The notes under the pieces: model-generated
What the model saw: the letters and a program-made list of their open reading frames with translations, nothing else
What the model was told of the DNA's origin: nothing
Database searches by the model: none
Translations under genes and position numbers: made by a program
DNA from: Streptococcus parasanguinis CC87K
GTDB lineage: Bacteria; Bacillota; Bacilli; Lactobacillales; Streptococcaceae
Assembly (NCBI RefSeq): GCF_000507765.1
Contig: NZ_KI669401.1
Span: forward strand, 831,102-895,101
DNA: 64,000 bases
Direction of reading: 5' to 3'
Shown here: one piece after another, positions 27,991 through 35,574 of the stretch
Layout of the letters: every line of letters starts with the position of its first letter
Numbering within the stretch: position 1 is the stretch's first letter

Positions 27991-28299
27991 CTATAGCTGA
28001 ACATCTTGAATATCTTCGATGCGAACTAATTTTGTCTCGCTTTGTTGTTTATTATTCACACGAGTCAGTTTGACCCAATCTTCATCGATATCCATAATTT
28101 CATATTTGGTTCCAAAACCATTTACTGTGACAGTGACCGTTTGGCCTTTCAATTCTTCTAAAAGTCTAGACATGTCTTGATTTCCTTTCACTTGTTTTTC
28201 TAATCGTCTAATGCGTTTGCTCAACCTTTTTATCTTCTTTTCTGAGCTTGCATAAATGATAAGCAGAAAAGGGATAAATAGAATCCATATGGCTCCCAT
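27991..28299 (-). CDS. Small membrane-anchored protein, first gene of the XRE/ABC operon
   Basis: 102 residues from MGAIWILFIP; GGGGAGGG decides this start. A single N-terminal membrane helix (residues 3-17) is followed by a basic helix (SEKKIKRLSKRIRRLEKQV) and a C-terminal beta-rich segment (QTVTVTVNGFGTKYEIMDIDEDWVKL is the core) resembling small ligand- or RNA-binding barrels. No named family recalled with confidence. It lies 12 bases before the XRE gene and shares its promoter. Function unknown. Confidence 0.75.
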   Translation of the reverse strand: MGAIWILFIPFLLIIYASSEKKIKRLSKRIRRLEKQVKGNQDMSRLLEELKGQTVTVTVNGFGTKYEIMDIDEDWVKLTRVNNKQQSETKLVRIEDIQDVQL

Positions 28300-28330
28300 A
28301 AGAAACCCTCCCCTTCTTTCAACTAAAATT

Positions 28331-28359
28331 ATTGTAACACTTCTTTTTCTTTTTGACAA
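28331..28359 (-). promoter_or_regulatory. Promoter of the XRE/DUF3169/ABC operon
   Basis: -35 TTGTCA (28354-28359), 17-base spacer, -10 TACAAT (28331-28336). The -35 is inside the inverted repeat at 28353-28372. Confidence 0.7.
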
Positions 28360-28372
28360 GTATATTTGTCAA
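28353..28372. promoter_or_regulatory. Candidate XRE operator
   Basis: TTGACAA-GTATAT-TTGTCAA, a perfect 7-bp inverted repeat. A further half site TTTGTCAA lies at 28386-28393, in phase about two helical turns away. Confidence 0.6.
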
Positions 28373-28477
28373 AAAAATAAAAATATTTGTCAAAAATAAC
28401 AGGATGGTTGACATGGATATTTTGAGGTAAGAAATAAAAGGCCCGCATTTGCGCACCTTTTAACGATCCTTTTTCCA

Positions 28478-28507
28478 TTGACAAGATTTAGAAAAAATTT
28501 TTATAAT
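28478..28507 (+). promoter_or_regulatory. Promoter of the GNAT gene at 28536
   Basis: -35 TTGACA (28478-28483), 18-base spacer, -10 TATAAT (28502-28507); near-consensus. Confidence 0.8.
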
Positions 28508-28535
28508 GAAGAAAATACTACTAAGGAGAATCTAC

Positions 28536-29006
28536 ATGACGATTCGTATAGCTCAACCAAATGATATTCCCCACTTGCTTGACCTCTTGGAACAGATTCT
28601 TTCCGTTCACCACCAAGCCCGTCCAGATATTTTCAAGGAAAGTGGCGGAAAATATAGTGAAGAAGAGTTAGAACAGTTAATGGCACAAGATCAGACACCA
28701 ATTTTCGTCTATGAAAATGCGGATGGCCAGATCCTAGGACATCTCTTCGTCACTATTAAAGAAGTCTCTGACAATCCTGTACTTCATCCGATAAAAACCC
28801 TCTTCATCGAGGACTTGTGTGTCGATCAAGCAACGCGTGGACAAAAAATCGGCGATCAACTTTATCAGTTTGCCCTTCGTTATGCCAAGGAAATCGGATG
28901 CTACAACATGACACTTAATGTCTGGAATGACAATGAAAGAGCCCTTCGCTTCTATCAAAGACAGGGAATGAAGCCTCAAGAAACTGTCATGGAAACCATC
29001 TTATAA
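28536..29006 (+). CDS. GNAT-family N-acetyltransferase
   Basis: 156 residues from MTIRIAQPNDI; AAGGAG lies 8 bases upstream, and the earlier ATG at 28506 falls inside the -10 region. Motif A is DQATRGQKIGDQLYQFA and the C-terminal NDNERALRFYQRQGMKPQE is typical of the family; R-x-x-x-I-G replaces the more usual Q-x-x-G-x-G pattern. Acceptor unknown. Single gene with a strong promoter and a bidirectional terminator shared with pheT. Confidence 0.87.
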   Translation: MTIRIAQPNDIPHLLDLLEQILSVHHQARPDIFKESGGKYSEEELEQLMAQDQTPIFVYENADGQILGHLFVTIKEVSDNPVLHPIKTLFIEDLCVDQATRGQKIGDQLYQFALRYAKEIGCYNMTLNVWNDNERALRFYQRQGMKPQETVMETIL

Positions 29007-29015
29007 AACTGATTA

Positions 29016-29048
29016 AAAAACCGTTGATGAATCTCATCAACGGTTTTT
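29016..29048. terminator. Bidirectional terminator between GNAT gene and pheT
   Basis: Perfect 15-bp stem including A5/T5 (CCGTTGATGA / TCATCAACGG) with a 3-base loop; serves the plus-strand GNAT gene and minus-strand pheT. Confidence 0.92.
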
Positions 29049-29062
29049 CCTATACACATTTG

Positions 29063-31468
29063 TTACCGCACTTCTGCGTTTACTTTTTCTTCTAGTGAAG
29101 CTTGGATTTTTTCCATGTAGCGTGCGACTTCTTCGTCTGTCAAGCTATCTTCTGGATTTTGGAAGGTCAGGCTGTAGGCCATAGACTTCATGCCAAGTCC
29201 CAGTTTTTCACCTGAGAAGACGTCAAAGAGTTTGATAGCTGTCAAACGTTTCACACCTGCAGCTTGAATGGCATCGACTACCTCTTGGTGAGTCACTTCT
29301 GCTTTGAGGAGAAGGGCGATATCACGGCTCACAGCTGGGAATTTAGTGATTTCCACAAAGGCTGCGGCTGGTTGAAGAGCTGCTTCAATAGCAGATAAGT
29401 TCAATTCTGCCACATAGGTTTCTGGGATATCATAAGCCTTAGCTGTTACAGGATGGACTTGTCCCAAGACCCCAATCACTTGGTCACCCAGTGAGATCAA
29501 GGCTGTCCGACCTGGGTGGAGACTCTTGATTTCTTGTGTTGCTGTATAAGTCACATCAAGACCCAAGCGAGCAAAGAGGGCTTCAAGGATTCCTTTTGCA
29601 TAGAAGAAGTCAACTGGAACAGCTACAGTTTGGAAGTCTTTTTCAGCGACAAGGCCAGTTAAAGCAAAGGCAAAGCTGTTGATTTCGTTTGGCAATTCTT
29701 CTTTTGGATTACCTGTCTGTTCAAAGACTTTCCCGATCTCGTAGAGGGCCAAATCTTTGTTTTTACGAGCGACGTTGTAAGCTACGGTATCTAAGATCCC
29801 TGAGATCATATTTTGACGGAGGACTGAACGATCCACAGTCATTGGCCACATGAGCTCTGTTAAGTTACTTGGCGCAGTTGTGAATTCCACGGCTTTTTCA
29901 GGAGTTGTCAAGGCGTAAGTAATGATTTCAGTCAAGCCTGCTCCTTCAGCAATGGTTCGAACTTGGCGACGCAATTTTTGAGTTGCTGTCAATTCACCTG
30001 CTGTCCCGTCATCTTTTGGAAGGGTTGCTGGTAATTTGTCATAACCGTAAATCCGAGCGATTTCTTCAAAGAGGTCCGCTTCAATGGTGATATCCCAACG
30101 GCGACGTGGAACGCTGACAGTAAATGCTTCAGCGTTTCCAGAAAGACCAAATCCAAGGCGACGGAAGACATCTTCGACATCCGCGTAGGAAAGCTCTGTC
30201 CCAAGAACACGGTTAACGTCTGCAAGGGTAGAAGAAACTTCCACATCAGAAGTATCGAGCTCACCCGCTGAAACGATTCCCTTACGAACAGTTGCACCTG
30301 CAAGCTCTGCAATCATGCTTGCTGCCGCATCAAGGGCTTCATTGACGGTTGCCACATTGATCCCTTTTTCAAAACGTGAAGATGATTCAGAACGAAGGTT
30401 AAGGCGACCGCTGGTCTTACGGATCGATTTGCCATTGAAGACAGCTGCTTCTAGGACAACACGAGTAGATTTTTCAGAGATTTCTGTAGCTTCTCCACCC
30501 ATAACACCTGCAAGAGCTACTGGTTTGTCAGCTACTGTAACCACGAGGTCAGTTGTTTCCAACTCACGTTCTTCCCCATCCAAGGTTACCAATTTTTCAC
30601 CAGCACGCGCTTCACGCACACGAATCACGCTTCCTTCAAAGGTATCCAAGTCAAAGGCATGCATCGGCTGACCAAAGTAAAGCAAGATATAGTTGGTCAC
30701 GTCGACCACATTGTTGATCGGACGAATGCCTTCGTTCATGAGGAGGTTTTGCAGCCATTGTGGACTTGGTGCGATGGTTACATTGTCCAAGATACGAGCA
30801 GCATAGTAAGGGGCCTTATCTGTGTCAATGCTGACAGAAAGAGCGTCCGTTGCTACTTGGTCTGTTTCTGTTAAACTGAATTCTTTAAAGTTGACTGCCT
30901 TGTCATAGATGGCTGCCACTTCGTGCGCTACCCCACGCATAGAAAGAGCGTCTGCACGGTTTGGAGTGATGGAAAGTTCAATAATTTCATCATCCAAGTC
31001 GAGGTAAGAGAAGACTTCATCCCCAGGAACAGCATCTTGAGGCAAGATTTGAATCCCATCTGCAAATTCTTTCGGTACAACTGAGTCAGAAATTCCCAAT
31101 TCACCAAGAGAACAGATCATTCCGAGAGATTCCAAACCACGGATTTTCCCTTTTTTGATCTTGTAGTTGTCCGCAATGCGAGCACCTGGAAGAGCCACCA
31201 TAACCTTGATGCCTGCTCGCACATTTGGTGCTCCACAGACGATTTGACGGGCTTCTTCTTCACCCACATTGACTTGGCAGACATGCAAGTGTGTTTCTGG
31301 CACATCTTCACAAGACAAAATTTCTCCGACAACAATTTTTGAGAGACCAGCAGCAGGCGATTCCACACCTTCTACCTCGATCCCTGTGGTTGACATTTTT
31401 TCAGCCAACTCTTCTGATGGCACATTCACGTCCACCAATTCTTTTAACCATTTATAACTAACTAACAT
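29063..31468 (-). CDS. pheT: Phenylalanine-tRNA ligase beta subunit
   Basis: 801 residues, normal length. Domain order: N-terminal OB-fold tRNA-binding domain (about residues 40-150), B1/B5 domains, B3/B4 editing region, catalytic-like core (from about 480) and C-terminal ferredoxin-like anticodon-binding domain ([13 protein letters not shown] to the end). Forms the alpha2-beta2 synthetase with PheS. It is separated from pheS by a GNAT gene and a 157-base spacer with no recognisable gene, and its ribosome site is weak (no AGGAGG before TACATATG). Confidence 0.96.
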   Translation of the reverse strand: MLVSYKWLKELVDVNVPSEELAEKMSTTGIEVEGVESPAAGLSKIVVGEILSCEDVPETHLHVCQVNVGEEEARQIVCGAPNVRAGIKVMVALPGARIADNYKIKKGKIRGLESLGMICSLGELGISDSVVPKEFADGIQILPQDAVPGDEVFSYLDLDDEIIELSITPNRADALSMRGVAHEVAAIYDKAVNFKEFSLTETDQVATDALSVSIDTDKAPYYAARILDNVTIAPSPQWLQNLLMNEGIRPINNVVDVTNYILLYFGQPMHAFDLDTFEGSVIRVREARAGEKLVTLDGEERELETTDLVVTVADKPVALAGVMGGEATEISEKSTRVVLEAAVFNGKSIRKTSGRLNLRSESSSRFEKGINVATVNEALDAAASMIAELAGATVRKGIVSAGELDTSDVEVSSTLADVNRVLGTELSYADVEDVFRRLGFGLSGNAEAFTVSVPRRRWDITIEADLFEEIARIYGYDKLPATLPKDDGTAGELTATQKLRRQVRTIAEGAGLTEIITYALTTPEKAVEFTTAPSNLTELMWPMTVDRSVLRQNMISGILDTVAYNVARKNKDLALYEIGKVFEQTGNPKEELPNEINSFAFALTGLVAEKDFQTVAVPVDFFYAKGILEALFARLGLDVTYTATQEIKSLHPGRTALISLGDQVIGVLGQVHPVTAKAYDIPETYVAELNLSAIEAALQPAAAFVEITKFPAVSRDIALLLKAEVTHQEVVDAIQAAGVKRLTAIKLFDVFSGEKLGLGMKSMAYSLTFQNPEDSLTDEEVARYMEKIQASLEEKVNAEVR

Positions 31469-31625
31469 ATGTAAGATACCAAGGGCTAAGCTGAAATCTA
31501 GATAGTTTTCCTAGATCTCCATCCACCCTCGTTTTGATCCTTTCATTTTGTGTTTTCCAGCTCGAGGCTAGCTTAGGTAGGTCCCATAACCTCCCCTTCT
31601 CTAGAATAGAAGTTTCTCGTTCCTT
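31469..31625 (-). other. 157-base spacer between the GNAT gene and pheT
   Basis: No gene or strong terminator seen. Minus-strand short inverted repeats (AATCTAGAT-type at 31497-31520 and CTTCTATTCTAGAGAAG near 31600) could form weak hairpins; the pheT message must cross this spacer. Confidence 0.5.
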
Positions 31626-32141
31626 CTAGATCAATTTCTTTCTCAACAACCAGTCTGTATCCACGGTATCTCCTGTGATATACTGGTGTTCACTAAATCG
31701 TTCAAATCCAAAGCGATAGTAAAAATCTTGCGCCTTAAAGTTGCGTTCCCAGACGCCTAGCCAAGCCCACTCAAAGCCACGGCTCTTGGCTTGATCCAGC
31801 GCAAAGGTAAACATTTCCTTGCCAAAACCAGCCCCATGAAATTCCTTTTTGACATAGATCCGTTGGATCTCAAAGGACTTGTCCATCTCTACTGGCTCGG
31901 TCTGTGCTTGGTCCCAGTTGATCTTGAGAAAACCACAGATTTCTTGTTCTTCATTGAGGACAAAATAGGTTTCGGATTCTGGATCTAGCAGATCTTTCTC
32001 AATTTGCTCCAAAGAGAGCACTGTAGAGAAGTAATCTTCCAAATCTTTCTCAACAATGTAGGGACCAAAGGTATCCCGATAAGTTTCCACCTCTAGGTCA
32101 CGTAAGGTCTGTGCCTGGTCGATTTTTACTCTAACTAACAT
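31626..32141 (-). CDS. GNAT-family N-acetyltransferase between pheS and pheT
   Basis: 171 residues. Motif A is VKKEFHGAGFGKEMF (R/Q-x-x-G-x-G form), followed by WLGVWERNFKAQDFYYRFGFE, the diagnostic C-terminal part of the SpeG/RimI-like GNAT fold. It starts 2 bases after the pheS stop, so it is in the Phe T-box regulon. An acetyltransferase in this position is known in pneumococcus; its substrate is unknown. The ribosome site is poor, suggesting coupling to pheS translation. Confidence 0.87.
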   Translation of the reverse strand: MLVRVKIDQAQTLRDLEVETYRDTFGPYIVEKDLEDYFSTVLSLEQIEKDLLDPESETYFVLNEEQEICGFLKINWDQAQTEPVEMDKSFEIQRIYVKKEFHGAGFGKEMFTFALDQAKSRGFEWAWLGVWERNFKAQDFYYRFGFERFSEHQYITGDTVDTDWLLRKKLI

Positions 32142-32143
32142 GA

Positions 32144-33190
32144 TTATTTAAACTGTTCTGAGAAGCGAACATCTCCTTGATAGAAGCCACGGATATCATT
32201 GATTCCGTAACGAAGCATAGCCACACGCTCTTGACCAAGTCCAAAGGCAAATCCTGAATAAACTGTTGGGTCAATACCACTCATCTCAAGGACGCGTGGG
32301 TGAACCATACCGGCTCCCATGATTTCAATCCAACCAGTTTTCTTACATACGTTACATCCAGCTCCACCACATTTGAAGCAAGAAACGTCCACCTCTACCG
32401 ATGGCTCGGTAAATGGGAAGTAAGAAGGACGAAGACGGATTTGACGTTCTGCACCAAACATCTTTTGCACGATCAATTGTAGCGTTCCTTGAAGGTCTGC
32501 CATAGAAATGTTCTTCCCAACAACCAAACCTTCGATCTGATGGAACTGGTGGCTGTGGGTCGCATCATCTGTATCCCGACGGAAAACACGCCCTGGAGAG
32601 ATCATCTTCAATGGTCCCTTGCTAAAGTCATGAGCATCCATCGCCCGCGCCTGTACAGGTGAGGTATGGGTCCGAAGTAAGATTTCTTCTGTGATATAGA
32701 AGGTATCCTGCATATCCCGCGCAGGGTGATCTTTAGGCAGATTCATGCGTTCAAAGTTGTAGTAGTCTTGCTCCACTTCGAAGCCGTCCACGACTTGGTA
32801 GCCCATCCCGATAAAGATATCTTCGATTTCTTCACTAGTTTGGGTCAAGATATGACGGTAACCACTAGCAACCGGACGACCGGGAAGGGTCACATCGATG
32901 CTTTCGCTAGCTAGTTTCGCTTGGACTTTCTTTTCTTCCAAGAGTTTGGTTGTTTCTTCAAAAGCAGCCGTCAAGACATCGCGAGCTTCATTAACGTGTT
33001 TCCCGATAACCGGACGCATTTCAGCAGAGACATCTTTCATCCCTTTGAGAATCTCAGTCAGAGATCCTTTTTTCCCAAGGACAGAGACCCGTAGTTCTTG
33101 CAATTCTTTTTCATTTTCAGCAGAAATCTGCTTCAAAGCTGCCAGCGTTTCTTCACGAAGCGCTTTTAATTGTTCTTCAATCGTTGACAT
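32144..33190 (-). CDS. pheS: Phenylalanine-tRNA ligase alpha subunit
   Basis: 348 residues. An N-terminal coiled coil (about 1-85) binds tRNA, and the class II catalytic core follows: motif 2 around [20 protein letters not shown] is split here by its conserved His pair, and motif 3 is [14 protein letters not shown]. The zinc-like [17 protein letters not shown] segment precedes the conserved [10 protein letters not shown]. Under control of a Phe T-box (33224-33420) and first in pheS-GNAT-pheT. Confidence 0.96.
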   Translation of the reverse strand: MSTIEEQLKALREETLAALKQISAENEKELQELRVSVLGKKGSLTEILKGMKDVSAEMRPVIGKHVNEARDVLTAAFEETTKLLEEKKVQAKLASESIDVTLPGRPVASGYRHILTQTSEEIEDIFIGMGYQVVDGFEVEQDYYNFERMNLPKDHPARDMQDTFYITEEILLRTHTSPVQARAMDAHDFSKGPLKMISPGRVFRRDTDDATHSHQFHQIEGLVVGKNISMADLQGTLQLIVQKMFGAERQIRLRPSYFPFTEPSVEVDVSCFKCGGAGCNVCKKTGWIEIMGAGMVHPRVLEMSGIDPTVYSGFAFGLGQERVAMLRYGINDIRGFYQGDVRFSEQFK

Positions 33191-33223
33191 ATTTCCTCCA
33201 TCATGGTCCCTCTACAGACATAG

Positions 33224-33420
33224 AAAAAACCACGCGCCAACACCCTCATTCGGAGCGTTGACACGCGGTACCATCCGTTTTTATCTGTAAACCAGACCTT
33301 AATTTCTAAATCCTTTACGCAAGTGAATTCACTCAGCTTTCATGCAAAGAGCTTTCAGTCACGGCCCTTCTCCCTGTCGCACTTCCCTTGAGATACTAGT
33401 CTTGCAGATTTCTATTCGAT
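33224..33420 (-). ncRNA. T-box riboswitch, phenylalanine-type
   Basis: The T-box sequence GGATGGTACCGCG is at 33264-33276 (minus). Stem I has the AGGGAGA loop element, and a likely specifier UUC lies at 33325-33327. The terminator pairs CGCGTGTCAACGCTC with GGGTGTTGGCGCG followed by six T (33224-33269). Uncharged tRNA-Phe would stabilise the antiterminator and switch on pheS. It fills most of the 314-base gap before pheS. Confidence 0.92.
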
Positions 33421-33428
33421 TACTATCT

Positions 33429-33457
33429 AGTTTAGCAGATTTTTTGTTAAAAAACAA
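33429..33457 (-). promoter_or_regulatory. Promoter of the pheS T-box transcript
   Basis: -35 TTGTTT (33452-33457), 17-base spacer, -10 TAAACT (33429-33434). Confidence 0.65.
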
Positions 33458-33504
33458 GTTAGATGAGACTAATTTCAATAGACAAAGGAACAAGAGGCAG
33501 TACA

Positions 33505-33924
33505 TTATCTATTTGCCTTGTCTGTTTCATCTGCTTGCCTTTTCAATAGAAGAGTGGTTGCTTGGTTAAAACCATCACACCAGTTATACCATTTTGCTTC
33601 ATACTCATCTTGAGGTAAGATACGATGTTTTAAATCCAAAACAGAGGATATCTTTCTTTCCTCGCAAGCTTGCGCATAGAGATGATAGAGTTCATCACCA
33701 CCGTCTCTATCAAACTCAACAGAAATCGTATCCCGACCTGCCAATAAAGCCTGATAAGCCCTGTGATGCCCGTCTGTAATCAAGAAGCGATTTCCAAATG
33801 CAAGAACACTAATTGGATCCACATTGATGATGTCTACCGACTGATCCAGCATCTGGATAGCTTGTAACTTCTTTTCTGATAAATATAGTTGGGTCGGATG
33901 AAGATCTGTTATCTTAACTTCCAT
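33505..33924 (-). CDS. Stand-alone ParB/sulfiredoxin-fold protein
   Basis: 139 residues from MEVKITDLHPTQ; GAGGAG decides this start. The N-terminal ~70 residues carry the ParB-like pattern: conserved start (TDLHPTQLYLSEKK), then LITDGHHRAYQALLAG, equivalent to the G-x-R/H-R box of ParB/Srx nucleotide-binding folds. No helix-turn-helix follows, and there is no parA or parS context, so it is not a partition protein. The C-terminal half is charged with conserved-looking Trp residues. It follows trpX on the same strand after 123 bases. Function unknown. Confidence 0.7.
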   Translation of the reverse strand: MEVKITDLHPTQLYLSEKKLQAIQMLDQSVDIINVDPISVLAFGNRFLITDGHHRAYQALLAGRDTISVEFDRDGGDELYHLYAQACEERKISSVLDLKHRILPQDEYEAKWYNWCDGFNQATTLLLKRQADETDKANR

Positions 33925-34047
33925 ATCTTTCTCCTCTACCATGAGTAACATAGTTGGTCATGAGCACTGGTAGACATTTTTAAAGGTCACGATTTAAAGA
34001 CCTGCCAAAGCCAAATTCCCCTGCCATTCTTGTGATTCGTTTCCTTT

Positions 34048-35049
34048 TTATTTAATGACTTGTCCAGCATCTTTCAAGACAGATTCTGGAATAGTAATGC
34101 CCAATTCATCTGCGACTTTTTTATTGATGACAGATTTTCCTTGGCTAAAGATTTCAACAGGTGTATCCGCAGGTTTTTGACCTTTCAAGATCTTCGCAGC
34201 CATTTTACCAGTTGCTACTCCAAGATCATGTTGGTCGACAACGACTGAACCAAGACCACCAGCTTCTACCATAGCTGTCGCACTTGGGAAGATTGGTTTT
34301 TTAGCTGTTTTGTTAGCTTCGACAACAGTTGAGAAGGCTGAAGCGATGGTATTGTCGATTGGAACCCAGATGGCATCGACTTTGCCTGACATTACAGACA
34401 CAGTGGAAGCAATTTCGTTTGTAGAAGGAACAGAATAAGGAACGACCTTGTAGCCTGATTTTTCAGCCAATTTTGTAAATTCTTCTACTTGAGATTTTGA
34501 GTTATCTTCACTGGTTGAGTACAGGATCCCAATTGTTTTCACGTTCGGAGTCAATTCTTTGATTAATTTCAACTGTTGCTCAGTTGGATTGTGGTCAGAT
34601 ACCCCAGTGATATTGCCACCTGGTTTTTTCAAATCTTTGACCAAGTTTGCGCCGACCGGATCAGTGACAGCTCCCATAACGATGGGTTTGTCTTTTGTTG
34701 CACTAGCCAATCCTTGAGCAGATGGAGTTGCAATTCCAATCAAGACTTGGTTATCCTTGTCTACCAATTGTTTACTCATGGTTGCAACTTTGTTTTGGTC
34801 GCCTTCAGCATTAAGGAAATCAATGTCCACTTTATCCTTATCATAACCTTCTTCAGCCAAACCATCTTGAATTCCCTTGTAGATCAAGTCAAGCGAAGGG
34901 TGGCTGACCAGCTGTAAGACCCCAACTTTAGCCTTTTCATTGCTGCTTGCTGCCTTGTTGTCTTTGCCTGCTGTAGCTGAATAGATCGCTGTCCCAATGA
35001 CTGCTGCTGCAATCAAACCAATAATTCCCATTAAACGTTTATTTTTCAT
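34048..35049 (-). CDS. trpX: ABC transporter substrate-binding protein, TrpX type
   Basis: 333 residues. N-terminal signal/anchor helix (residues 5-25) without a lipobox Cys, then a two-lobed periplasmic-binding fold of the PF04392 type (VGVLQLVSHPSLDLIYKGIQDGLAEEGY is split by its conserved His-Pro). Controlled by a Trp T-box, so tryptophan or a precursor is the likely ligand, as for trpXYZ of streptococci. The usual permease (trpY) and ATPase (trpZ) genes do not follow; the next gene is the ParB-like protein. AGAGG lies upstream of the ATG. Confidence 0.88.
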   Translation of the reverse strand: MKNKRLMGIIGLIAAAVIGTAIYSATAGKDNKAASSNEKAKVGVLQLVSHPSLDLIYKGIQDGLAEEGYDKDKVDIDFLNAEGDQNKVATMSKQLVDKDNQVLIGIATPSAQGLASATKDKPIVMGAVTDPVGANLVKDLKKPGGNITGVSDHNPTEQQLKLIKELTPNVKTIGILYSTSEDNSKSQVEEFTKLAEKSGYKVVPYSVPSTNEIASTVSVMSGKVDAIWVPIDNTIASAFSTVVEANKTAKKPIFPSATAMVEAGGLGSVVVDQHDLGVATGKMAAKILKGQKPADTPVEIFSQGKSVINKKVADELGITIPESVLKDAGQVIK

Positions 35050-35151
35050 TTTTAATACCTCTTCTATTTTTCATTTTCTTCTTTTTTTCCATCATCTAAA
35101 GACTGCGACGCCATCGTTTCTTCATATCTTTTCTCCCTTCTCATCTAAAAC

Positions 35152-35375
35152 AAAAAACACGCCCACACATAGCAAAAGCTATGTGAGGACGTGTCATCGC
35201 GGTGCCACCTCACTTATGGGAAAAGGATAGTCTCCCCCATATCTCTGTCTTGTCTAGCAACAAGTTGCACGATAAGGTGTGCCAACCGAATTTTTATTGT
35301 TTCAAATTCATCTCATCATTAGTCCAATTTCATAAACTGCCGCTACCCACTCTCAGCAACCGTGGGCTCTCTTGA
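35152..35375 (-). ncRNA. T-box riboswitch, tryptophan-type
   Basis: T-box sequence GAGGTGGCACCGCG at 35198-35211 (minus). Likely specifier UGG at 35324-35326. The terminator pairs ACGTCCTCACATAGC with GCTATGTGTGGGCGT, followed by six T (35152-35194). Stem I begins near 35375. It controls trpX: uncharged tRNA-Trp allows read-through. Confidence 0.9.
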
Positions 35376-35407
35376 AACTTTCATTTACTACTTTTCTAAT
35401 TTCTTAC

Positions 35408-35436
35408 ATTTTAAAATTTTCTTTCAAAAATGTCAA
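35408..35436 (-). promoter_or_regulatory. Promoter of the trpX T-box transcript
   Basis: -35 TTGACA (35431-35436), 17-base spacer, -10 TAAAAT (35408-35413). Near-consensus. Confidence 0.8.
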
Positions 35437-35455
35437 TACTTTTTCTGCATTTTTT

Positions 35456-35469
35456 TGAAAACGTTCGCA
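35456..35469. promoter_or_regulatory. Candidate CcpA cre site upstream of trpX
   Basis: TGAAAACGTTCGCA matches the cre consensus TGNAANCGNTNNCA at every defined base. Centre is about 60 bases upstream of the predicted trpX start site; it is also upstream of pavA on the other strand. Confidence 0.5.
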
Positions 35470-35530
35470 TTTTCTCTTCATTTTCTATTGAACAGCTTCT
35501 AGCTTCTCTCTGGGATTTCCGCTCTAATTT

Positions 35531-35539
35531 TGATATAAT
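35531..35539 (+). promoter_or_regulatory. Extended -10 promoter of pavA
   Basis: TGATATAAT, 35 bases before the pavA ATG; no good -35. Together with the Trp T-box, its promoter and the cre site it accounts for the 525-base trpX-pavA divergent interval. Confidence 0.6.
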
Positions 35540-35574
35540 TTACTAGAATAAACGCTAGAATGATGAGGAATCCC

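Noticed and set aside
32898..33290. 130-codon plus-strand frame over the pheS start and T-box
   Set aside because: Antisense to pheS and the T-box terminator, both strongly supported.
33925..34047. Remnant of trpY after trpX
   Set aside because: Only a 15-codon frame is visible and nothing resembles a permease; I cannot support a pseudogene.
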